A DNA stretch of 64,000 nt from Apus apus (taxonomy: Eukaryota > Chordata > Aves > Apodiformes > Apodidae). Each line of letters opens with the position of its first letter. The stretch's first letter is position 1. This document shows, one piece after another, positions 19,624 to 34,491 of the stretch. A model generated the notes under the pieces. The model saw only the letters and a program-made list of their open reading frames with translations. It ran no database searches and had not been told where the DNA came from. The position numbers and the translations under genes were made by a program. The stretch spans positions 16,383,501 to 16,447,500 of the forward strand of contig NC_067287.1 of NCBI RefSeq assembly GCF_020740795.1, written 5' to 3'.

Positions 19624-22600
19624 ATGGAGCACCAGTCCATTATCACCCAGGTTAGCAGGGAAGAGGGGAGCGCCCCGCTGCAAGAGAAAGGTAACGCGGG
19701 GGGGGGGAATCCCCCCCCTCTCCGCTCCCGAACCGGGCGGGGGGGTGGAGGTCTCCAGGGTCTCCGAGGTGCTTTGGCACCTTTTTTTTTTTTTTTGGGG
19801 GGGGGAGCGGGCTGGGGGCCTGCGGGAGGCTGCTCCCGGCGGGTGTGATGAGCTGAGGGCAGTCTCAGCCCGCTCCGTGCCTTCCGCTGCTCCAGGGCTG
19901 GAGGGGGATGCGCTGGGCACGGAAGCGTCGGGGTTTGGAGGGAGCGAGGGATTCTCCACCCGTCTAGGGTCGGGGGGCTGCACCTCGTCTCCCCCAAACC
20001 CTGTCGGTGGCCCTGGGGCGCTCGGGGCGCTTCTCGAGCTCCGGCGTCTCTGCGTTGTTTCCTCCTGAGCCGGGCGCGGGGATGCAAGCAGCGCCGGTGG
20101 GGAAACTGAGGCAGAGACGGGGGCTGAGCGCCAGGCACCTCGCTGCAGCCCGGGGCACAGACCGGCGCCCCTTCCCGGGAGTTTGGCGGGGTGCGCTTCC
20201 CGTCCTGCCGCCCGACGCCGGGATGCTGCTCGCCCGTCTGGGGAGCTGGTAGAGCCGGGGAGTGCCAAGCGTGGGAACGGGTTCCTTCCCCCGTGGGGAG
20301 CTACTGCCCCACGGGCCGCCTGCCATGGAGCGCGCTGCGGGGGCATGGAGGCCCTCGCCCGACTGTTGGGGGTGCACAACCAGGGGGGAGCTGCGGCTGC
20401 TGGCCTGGGGGCAAGATCCGGCCAGTGGGGAAGGGGTTGGAGCCACCGCACTGCCCTCGGCGCCCCAGCCGGGCAGGAACTGACCCTCTGCCTCAGTTTC
20501 CCCTTCACCCGCCAATGAGGGCTGCAGGAACAGCGGCGAGGGGCGAGCACTTGGTTCTGATTGGTCTTTCTCCTGCGGTGTGTTCGAGCCGGCCAATGAG
20601 CGTTGGGGCTCGCTGGGGGGGGCGGGCAAATGAGGGGTTGAGCGCCCCGCCTTCCCGGCGAGACCCCGCCCACAGGGCCACCCACCCGCCTGGGTCTGTG
20701 ACCCCGGGGGGACTGCGGGGACGAGCTGGGGGTCCGTGCACCCCCCTCGGGCGGTGCCATAGTGGACACGCCCCCCCGCCGGGGCAGGGCCTCGCTCTGT
20801 TATTGTGGGGTGCAGGGGGGGTCGCTCAGAAGTCTCCCCCGGGACCGTGCCTGGGCGAGGGGCTGTGGGGGTCTGTGAATGCTGCCACGGCGCCGGCTTT
20901 TGGCGTTGGGGGGGGTCAGGAAGGGTGGCCGGATGGGTGCTGGGGCCGATAAGGATGCAAGGGGATCTATGGGGGGGCGGAGTTCCCCCCGCATCTTCCA
21001 TACCTGGCCGGGCAGCAAGGCCCCAAACCCCACTCAGCTGCCGACCCCCCCTCACTGTGTCAGAGTGGGGGGAACCCCCGGGGGTGCGTCTGTCCCCTTA
21101 CCCCTACTTCCACCCCTCTCAGGTACCCAAGCCCCTGCCAAGAAGCCTCGGAGCCGCAGCATCCTCCAATCCCTCTTCTGCTGCCTGTGCCGCGATGAGG
21201 GGGAGCCCCGCGCCAGCACCACCAGCGCCCCGCTGCTGGTGGAGGAGAACGGGGCCCTGCCGAAGGTAACTGCCCCCCTGGGCACCCCCTGCACCCCTAG
21301 CCTTGCATTAGAGGGAAGCAGCACTGAGGGGCTGGGCTGCCCATTCCCAGCACTTTTGCTATGCCAGGTGGAGGGGTGGAAGGAGCTTCTCCCCCTCTCT
21401 GGGTGGGCAGGAGGGGCAGCGGTGCCCCCTGTTATCCCGCTGACACCCAGGTTTGGCTGTGCCCCCCTTTCGCCTGCTGCAGGCTGCTGTCAAACACCTC
21501 CTGCCTGAGATCAAGCCACAGGACGCCAGCAAGCTCTGCGTGGTCATCGACCTGGACGAGACGCTGGTGCACAGCTCCTTCAAGGTGGGGAACATGCCTG
21601 CCCACTCCACCCCTCCTGCCCCTTGTCCTTCCCCCCCTCTGTTTGTCACCCCCGTAGTTATTGCCAGCTCCCACGGGCAGCCCCTGGGCACAGCCCTGCT
21701 GGGTCAGATGGGGTGTCCCTGCAAGGGGGCTCCAGGGGATCCATAGTGGGTGGGGGGTGCCCACCCAGCACTGACCCCACTGTGTCCTTCCCAGCCGGTG
21801 AACAATGCTGACTTCATCATTCCCGTGGAAATCGATGGCACCATGCACCAGGTAAACGGGGGGTGCCTGGCAGGTGGGGACCACAGCCCCCTCTGCCCCC
21901 TCCCTGGGGACCGGGAGCTGTCCCAGCACTTGCCAGTGAGGGGCAGTTGGGGGTTCTACGGCTGGTATTTTGGGGAGCTGAGGTGGGTGCTCCCCTTTCC
22001 AGTGGGGTGGGAAGGTGAAGGGGTGTCCCAGCTCGGTGCCCTCCTGCAGTGGCCAGCCCCAGGTTCAAGTAATCCAGGATAGGCTGTGGTCTGGGCAGTC
22101 AGCCTGTTCTCGGTTACTTGGCTCCGGAGCCGGCCAGACACTTCACCCCGGAGGTGACAGCGGAGCTGCTTTGTCTCTCAGCCCACGTGGGGCAGCCCCC
22201 ACAGCACTGGGCACAGGCAGCTCTGTCCCCCTTCCCCAGCAGGGAGCTGCTAGCTGGGTGGGGGACACACGTGTCCCCCGGGGGGAGGTGGGCATGGAGG
22301 TGCTGTCTGGGGGCTGGGTGGCCGTGGCACACTGCCCTCTGCCCCGTGCCCGCAGGTCTATGTGCTCAAGCGGCCTCACGTGGATGAGTTCCTGCAGCGA
22401 ATGGGCGAGCTCTTCGAGTGCGTGCTCTTCACTGCCAGCCTGGCCAAGGTGGGTGCCCTGCTGCTCCCTGCCGTCATCCTTTTCTTGGGCACCCCTGGGG
22501 TGGCACAACTCCCCTTGCTTGTCCACTGATGGGTATCACTGGCCCCTTGTCCCCTGCCTACCTGCAGGCAGTGCCACTTGCCTGCCCCTCCAGGGTGCTG

Positions 22601-23129
22601 GCCAGGGAAACTGAGGCACGGGGTGAGCTGGCACCAGTGGAGAGCTGGGTGCCATCATCACCATGGGGTGGGCATGGTGGTACAGCATGCCCCTTTGACC
22701 CTTCCCATCCCGTGCCTGCAGTATGCAGATCCTGTGGCTGACCTGCTGGACAAATGGGGGGCTTTCCGGGCGCGGCTTTTCCGGGAATCCTGTGTCTTCC
22801 ACCGTGGCAACTACGTGAAGGACCTGAGCCGCCTGGGCCGCGACCTGCGCCGCATCATCATCGTGGACAACTCGCCCGCATCCTACATCTTCCACCCCGA
22901 TAATGCCGTATGTACCCCTGGGATGAGGCTGAGGGGGGGGGCTCTGGAGGGGAGGCGGCAGGACCCTCCCCTCAGCCGCTGCCCCCTCTGCCACCTGCAG
23001 GTGCCGGTGGCCTCCTGGTTTGATAACATGGCGGACACGGAGCTGCTGGACCTGCTGCCCTTCTTCGAGAGGCTCAGCAAGGTGGAGGACGTGTACGCAG
23101 TGCTCAAGAAGCAGCGGACTAACAGCTAG
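19624..23129 (+). CDS. CTDSP1: CTDSP1 (SCP1), small CTD phosphatase, 7 exons
   Basis: Coding exons: 19624-19690, 21123-21265, 21483-21584, 21795-21851, 22356-22448, 22722-22907, 23001-23129; total 258 aa against 261 in human. This nuclear HAD-family phosphatase removes phosphate from Ser5 of the RNA polymerase II CTD and helps REST silence neuronal genes outside neurons. The catalytic DLDET motif is at residues 93-97, with D93 the nucleophile by family rule, inside [13 protein letters not shown]. The later HAD motifs (FTASLAKYA and VDNSPASY) are intact. The Cys-rich FCCLCR near residue 40 is a likely palmitoylation or docking site. The start codon has the context CCCATGG and gives [11 protein letters not shown], matching the human N terminus MDSSAVITQIS. 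Intron 4 hosts a mir-26 hairpin. Confidence 0.96.
20512..20597. promoter_or_regulatory. CCAAT-box cluster in CTDSP1 intron 1
   Basis: Three NF-Y-type sites occur within 86 bp: CCAAT at 20512-20516, ATTGG (reverse) at 20560-20564 and CCAAT at 20593-20597. They are followed by GC boxes (GGGGGCGGGC near 20620). This is the arrangement of a TATA-less promoter and may mark an internal CTDSP1 promoter. Confidence 0.4.
22051..22137 (+). ncRNA. MIR26: mir-26 family microRNA hairpin
   Basis: The 5p mature lies at 22064-22085 and begins TTCAAGTAATCCAGGAT. The 3p strand lies at about 22103-22124 and begins CCTGTTCTCGGTTACTTG. The two arms pair with one C-C mismatch in the core, and the outer stem continues (GGCC at the left base with GGCC at the right). 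The host intron is CTDSP1 intron 4; mir-26 genes sit in CTDSP-family introns throughout vertebrates. By synteny this is the mammalian mir-26b locus, but the mature 5p is the mir-26a form, with C where mammalian mir-26b has U at position 11. It is co-transcribed with CTDSP1 and shares its strand. Confidence 0.95.
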
Positions 23130-24870
23130 TGGCCTCCCCCACCACGCTGGTTGCTACCAGGGGGGGACACACTGCCGTGGCAGCTGGGTGCCTTATTTTA
23201 CGGAGGGTCCTAGTGTACCCCCCTTGTTGTCCTCTCCAGCCCCGGTGGGTGTGTGTGTTCTCCCTGCCTGCTGGTGGTGGGAGATGTGGGTGTCCTCCTG
23301 CCAGGGAGCTGGGTGTTCCCTTTCTGCAGAGGAGGGGGGGCTGTGGGTGACCCACTGCCCTGCAGTGCTGGGGACCTGTTCGGGGGGTCCTGTCCTCCAT
23401 CCACTGTCCCACACCTCTCCCAACCTATGTTCTCCATCCCCAAAATGGTTCTCAGGTCCTTTTCCCCTCTATGTCTCCCTGAGTGGGGAAGGGGGGTCAG
23501 CAGCTGCTGCTTTCCACTGCCTTTGAGGGGGGACTGGACCCCCCCATTCAGGCTCTGCCTGCTGGGGAGGCTGGTGGCCCTCGCTCCTAACGGTAGGGGG
23601 ACACAAGAAAGTTAATCCCTTAACACCCCCAGAAGACAGGGAGGGTCTTATTTGCCTTGGTGGATGGGGCTGCCACCATACCCTTAATTTTGCCCTTGGT
23701 GCAGCTCATCACCAGGGAGGGGGCATATCCCTACCCCTTCCTTGTGCCTTCTGCTGCCCCCTGCCTAGAGGGTGTGTTCTGGGGGGCAGCTCAGCCTCGG
23801 GCTGGCCACAAATGCCCCCCCTCCCCAGTGCCTTGGGACACCACTTCCTCAGTCCCTCTCAGCCCTGCAAGAAGTCTATCTTTGGGGGGAGCTCTTAACT
23901 CACCTCCTCCAACCAGTTTCTTCCCATGGAGGGGGTGGGTATGGTGGTCTCTCCACACTCTACTGTGTCAGTGGAAACCACTCCAGTCACCAACGGGAGG
24001 TCTCCTCCCTCGTTGGGGAGGAGGAGCATGCACCCCCTCCCCATCCAACTGCAGCTTCACCAAAGGCTGTGACTCCAATGGGGGAGGGACCTCCATACCA
24101 GCCTTAGTGTGACCCCTCTTACCCCAGTCCCCTAGCTGGGGCAGGGGACACTGCCAACCCCCCCCTCCCTGCAGCCTAGGGTTACCCTGACCCCCGTGGG
24201 GTTGGGCTGTGCCAGGGTGTCCCCCAGCCTTGAGGGGCTGGGGGCTCTCAGGGTGGGGTTGGGGGGTTGGGGAGGAACTGAGCTCAGCCAGGCCTTTTTT
24301 AGTGTCACAAGATGGACAATATTTCATATATTTTTAGGGGGAGAAGCAACAGTTTCCCAAAAACATGGGTGCCTTTTTACTGCTGTGCCAGGGAAGGGGA
24401 GGGCAGTATTTGGAGGCAGGGACGGGTGGGCGGGACGCGAGGGGTTTTAGCTCTCTGGTGCTGTCTGGCCGGCTCCTGTTGGCACTGCCCTTTTCCCAGT
24501 GCTGGGTGCCAGGGGCAGGGGTCCCCCCACCTTGCCTGCACCCCTGCCTTCACCTCCTGCCCCACGGCAGGGGGCTGGATGGGGGACACTGTGGCACACC
24601 CCCCCTCCCAGGCCTCTGACTGCCCTTAGCCTGATCTTGCCCCTCCAGGAGCATTCAACTCAGCACTTTATATTAGACAAGTCAAATGACACCAGCAGAG
24701 CCACTGCCTGGCAAGCACCCATGGGTGCTGCAGCACCTGAGGAGCACAGCCCCCATGCTGGGCACCCTTGGGGGCTCTGGTGGGGGGCAGCAGTGGCATT
24801 AGTGGGGCTAGGGAGGGCTGGGGGACCAGATCCAAGTGCCTTCATGTGATTAAAGCTGTCAAACCATCTT
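23130..24870 (+). other. CTDSP1: CTDSP1 3' untranslated region
   Basis: The stretch from the stop to a poly(A) signal is 1.7 kb, similar to the long 3'UTR of mammalian CTDSP1. An AT-rich island (24293-24345, containing GACAATATTTCATATATTTT) stands out from the GC-rich surroundings, as a conserved 3'UTR element would. No open frame here looks real. Confidence 0.6.
24849..24854 (+). terminator. CTDSP1: CTDSP1 poly(A) signal ATTAAA
   Basis: ATTAAA is followed by AGCTGTCAAACC and then GT-rich sequence (TGTGTGTGTGAGTGGGTG at 24887), the usual layout of a cleavage site with its downstream element. Confidence 0.65.
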
Positions 24871-25409
24871 AGAAAGGGGAGTCCTGTGTGTGTGAGTGGG
24901 TGCATGCGTGGCCACATGCCTGTCACTAGTGGGTGCACACGGTGTGGGGGCAGAGATCCTCCAGGAGTCTCTAAATTCCCCTGGGAAGGGGTGGTGCTGC
25001 AGGTGAGTGTTGGGGGAGCACCCTCGGGATGCAGGGCTGGGGAGGTCACCCCTTGCCCAGTGCCAAGGGGACGCACACAATCCAGGCCCCCTGCCCTAGC
25101 ACCCCCTAACCTAACCCCTTCCCTCTCTTCCTGGGAGGAGGACCCTGATGCCACGGGGTTTGTATCCTGCCCTTAACGGTGGTGGTGTGAATATGCTGTG
25201 TGGACTGTGTGCCCAGGCTTCGGGGCGGGGAAAGATGTCACAAATGCTCCCCCTTCCTCAGTTTCCTTCAAATAAGGTGTTGGGACCTCTCCCCTGCGTA
25301 ATCACTGGAGGGGGACTTGTGATCCCCCCCCGCAGCAGCCACCATGCAGGCAATGAGGTGCTGGGGGTGTCCTCTTAGCTGCCCCCACCCTGTGCCCTCA
25401 TTGGCCCTG

Positions 25410-25668
25410 TGCCTTCCCTCATTAATGAAGCTTCTGTCCTCCCTGAAGAGTGCACTAATTACTGAGTTCATTAGTGGCTCAGCAGTGTGTCCAGCCGGGG
25501 GGCCCAGGGAAGGGGCGAGCCCTCTGGGACCCACAGAGGGTCCCCCACCCCTGTGCCATACCAGCAGGCTCAGCCCTGGGACGCGGCCACCGAGAGAAGA
25601 GCAGCCACCTGGGAGCCACATCCCACCCAAAACTCAGCCCCACACTCCAGCAGGAGCTCTGCACCCAG
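25410..25668 (+). promoter_or_regulatory. VIL1: Putative VIL1 promoter and non-coding first exon
   Basis: In GC-rich DNA an AT-rich block carries ATTAATGAAG (25421) and CTAAT...ATTAG words (25454-25474), of the HNF1/CDX homeodomain type that drives villin in gut. It is followed by an unspliced stretch ending in a strong donor, CCCAG|GTAAGG, at 25668. Mammalian VIL1 has a non-coding first exon and a long first intron, so this is a plausible exon 1 spliced to the acceptor at 28069. This is inference; no transcript evidence is available. Confidence 0.4.
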
Positions 25669-25740
25669 GTAAGGGTCCCACGAGGGACACTGTTGTGGGG
25701 TGCAGGGGGCAGGAGCTGGATAGCATGGTTAGCAGGTTTG

Positions 25741-26880
25741 GGGGTCAGGGGTGTGGAGGGCAGCAACAGAGCCCATCCCTGTGGCATCAGGGCACCCTTG
25801 GTTGTGGCTGACAACCCCCCCTGGCCTGGTTCAGCCTATTGCCATCACTTTAGAGATCCTCGGGGAGGGGTCAGACACGATTTGAGGCTCACTGCAGCCC
25901 AGGCCTGGCGCCGGGGTGACAGCTGGGGTGTGGGATGCCAGTGGCCCTGGTATCCAGAGCTGCTGGCTCAGCAGGATGGCCAAGATAAGGTTGCAGCAAT
26001 TCTGCAGGGCTGGGGAAGAGATAAGAGTAGGACAGTGAGCCCAGGAGCCTGCCTGCTGCTGAGAATCCCCCTCCCCTCCTCAGCTTTATGCACCCCCCCC
26101 TAGTAGTCCCCCAAAACCACTGTCAGGGCTTCAGTGGCTGGGAGCCACTCCAGTCCCCTTGTTTGTCTGCCAACATCAAGGGCATTGTCAGGTACCGCCC
26201 CTTGGGGCTGGGATTTAAGGGCACTGGACAGGGCAGAGGGCTTAGCTGTGCCACCACCCTGTGCCCTGCCCTATGCCGCATCCCTGTGCCCTCTTCCCAT
26301 CCCTGAGACTGGGGCTGCAGAGTCCTCCAGTGCTGGGAGGCAAAACCCTTCGGGGAGTGGGCAGGGATCTGGCCTCCAGCTGGGAGTGGCACAGGCTGGG
26401 GCAAGTCCCTCGGGCAGGGGAGTGATGTGCCAGGTAGGAAGTGGAACACAAGGACATGTGGAGTGGGAAGGGGATTCCCTAGGCAGATGATGCTGTGTTG
26501 CTTGTGCCTCTGAGCTGGTGGCAGCAGAAACCCCATTGCCACGGGATGAGGGGAGAGGAGGGCAGCAGAGTAGCCAAGCCCTGTGGCATCAGCCTGTTGC
26601 TATCACTTTGGACAACCTTTTTTTAATTTGGGGGCGGGGAAGTGGGGAGTAGGCACCAAAAAAATCCCATTGCCACAGGCTTAGTGCTCCACGGCTCAGA
26701 GGGTTTTGGGGACTGGAGAGCAGAGAGCAGTGGCAGAGCCAATCCCTGTCATATCAGGGCACCTCCAGGTTTAGTGGCTGACACTAACCTCCCCCTGCCT
26801 GGTTCAGCCCATTGCTAGCGCTTTGGATAATCTCTTGGTGAGTGGCAGGGATCAAAATCCCAATCACCATGGGGTCAGTG
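25741..26880 (+). repeat. Local three-copy segment upstream of VIL1
   Basis: Copy A is 25741-25875, copy B about 26545-26670 (shorter) and copy C 26707-26880. All share AGAGCC-ATCCCTGT, ATCAGGGCAC, TGGCTGACA, CTGGTTCAGCC and the core ATTGC-ATCACTTT in the same order. B lacks the middle part. Copies look 70-80% alike by eye, so the duplications are not recent. No mobile-element ends were seen. Confidence 0.6.
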
Positions 26881-28080
26881 CCCAGGGCCAAGAGGGGACC
26901 AGTACTGGGAAGGGACACAGGTACCACCCTGGGTGCAGAAGAACCCTGGGCAGGGTGCCTGGGGTTGCCCTGTGCTGCAATAGCACCAGAGGGGACAATC
27001 GCCCCAAGAGTAACGGGGCTCTTCAGGTGGTGGGAATCCTTAGAAGACTGGGGAGACCTTGACTCTGGGCTGTTCCTGCCCTTATATGGTGAACATAGGC
27101 TGGGACACGAGGGGACAAAGGTCTCCTGGGTGCTGGCACCCTCGCACTTTGCCTAGGTGCACTCACCTGTGCCCAGCTCCACGGGGAAGGTGAGGAGATG
27201 GGGTGGGAGGCTGGAGGGTGGGCTTGAAGGGAGGCAGCATGTCCCACAGCCACTGCTACTCCTGTCACTGGGGTGGCCTGGGAACTGGGGGACTTGGGGA
27301 CCCACTCTTGGCCCACCTCAGGGCTGTGCTGGGGAGACATCACCCCCGGAGGTCTGAGGGACAGGTTGTGGGTGCTGTCAACGCACTGCAGTAGGGACCA
27401 AGTGGGGTTTTATGGGACCTGGGGAGCAGGGACCTCTCAGCTGGGCACCACTGGCTCTTCCTGACAGTCCCGTGGCATGCTCAGCACCTCTGTGGTGGCT
27501 GTGCCTTCCCTGGGGGGCATGGATTCAGTGGTGGAGTTGGGACTGGGGGGGGGGGTGGGGGGCGGGTGTGAAGCAGGCAGAGTGTGGTTGCACATACATG
27601 TGAGTGCAAGGCCACTGGCCGTGCTGTGCCATGGCGTGCCAAGCCGTGCCACGACCAGGCTAAATGGGTCTGGTTTCTGCTGTTGCTGGGAGCTGCAGGT
27701 CACTGGGCAGTGGTGTCACCCAGCTGTGGCTGCTGTGCTGGGGGTGCCCCGTGCAGCCCTGCCCTGTGCCTGGACACCAGGGTCCCCACTCCTGCCCACC
27801 ACAGACCCTGGCACAGAGCCGTGGCAGCCCCCGTCAGCTGTGGTGCCAGCCAGGCCGAGGGGGCTGGCAGCCCTGCATGCCCACAGCCCTGGCATCGGGG
27901 TGCCAGGGGTTCCCCTTACCCTGAGCAGCCCCATTTAGGGAGTTTACGGCCCAACCGGCTGCAGTCTGGGCAGGGCAGCAGATGACACGGCAGGCTGGCT
28001 CCCTCCCAGTTCTCAATGGCACCGCCTGCCATGAACGAGGGTGTTGCCTCCAGGTCCCCTTGCCTGCAGTGCCTGTCACC

Positions 28081-33737
<5,657 letters not shown>

Positions 33738-33784
33738 GCCAGGAGCCTGTGCCCAGGGACAGCCTCAGCTCATTATTTTTATTA

Positions 33785-33790
33785 AATAAA
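33785..33790 (+). terminator. VIL1: VIL1 poly(A) signal AATAAA
   Basis: AATAAA lies 47 bp after the stop in an AT-rich patch (TTATTTTTATTAAATAAAATATATTTGG), giving a very short 3'UTR of about 70 nt. Confidence 0.85.
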
Positions 33791-33809
33791 ATATATTTGG
33801 AGAGCGGGG

Positions 33810-34465
33810 CTGCATCTTCCTCCCCGACCACTGGGCTCAGCCCAGGCATGGGGCTTTCTTGGCAAGGAGATGTCACACAGGGAACACACAGATATGAACT
33901 GGGCACTGAGGAAGGAGAGGGAAGGACCCTCAGCTCCTTCTCCTGCAGGTCCTTCATCCCCCTAGGCTCAGGGATGATACACAAGCTGCCCACCCCCTGG
34001 GCACTCCCAGGGCTCCCCTGTCCTACCTTGGCAGCTGCAGCTCAGGGCTAAAGGTCTGATATCCAGCTGGAGCCGCTCCCTGTGTTATCTCATGAACCTC
34101 AGTAAACACGTGCGGTACCAAAGGTAAAAGCCACAGGCTGAGGGGATGGTGGGTGTGTGGGGACAACACCTGCTGGGGATGGTCACCAGGGTCCACTTAT
34201 CCTGTCCCCAGGAGAGGAGGAGGGCATCTCCCCCTTACTTGGGATCCACAAGGACACAGAGAGGTGCTGGGGGGTCCTGTGCAGGGACATGTCCCTGACA
34301 GGGGTCTGGAATTTGTGTGTGCTGGGAGGCACTGAACACACACAAGATGTTCCTGGGCAAGTGAGCAAAGTCCCAACAGCAAACGTGGGGCGGAAGTGCA
34401 GAGCCCATCTACCATGTTCAACAGGCAGCAGCCCAGGCACTGTGGAAATAAGATCTCAGCCCAAG
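33810..34465. other. Gap between convergent VIL1 and USP37 ends
   Basis: About 0.65 kb separates the two predicted cleavage sites. I see no exon, repeat or RNA gene. GC content falls across this interval. Confidence 0.5.
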
Positions 34466-34485
34466 AGAGGGTTAATAAAGAGGTT

Positions 34486-34491
34486 TTTATT
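34486..34491 (-). terminator. USP37: Distal USP37 poly(A) signal
   Basis: TTTATT on the plus strand is AATAAA on the minus strand and is the last such signal before the VIL1 side. Other AATAAA words on the minus strand (for example near 35775) could give shorter 3'UTRs. Confidence 0.55.

Larger units (their letters stand above)
24880..28069. other. CTDSP1-VIL1 intergenic and VIL1 5' region
   Basis: No coding exon is recognised. It holds an AT-rich block (25410-25475) and a probable non-coding first exon ending at 25668, a pair of GATA words (25982-26030), a locally triplicated segment (25741-26880), and GC-rich filler. A short pentamer-like run (GTGCC/AAGCC) lies at about 27605-27655. Confidence 0.5.

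Noticed and set aside
19429-20769. 446-codon open frame on the minus strand over CTDSP1 exon 1 and intron 1
   Set aside because: It overlaps a CpG island where stop codons are rare, the composition is Pro/Arg/Ser/Gly-rich, and it matches no family; a chance frame is the simplest reading.
27982-28080. Earlier in-frame ATG for villin
   Set aside because: A good splice acceptor ends at 28069, known villins start at MVEL/MTKL, and the extra residues resemble no villin.
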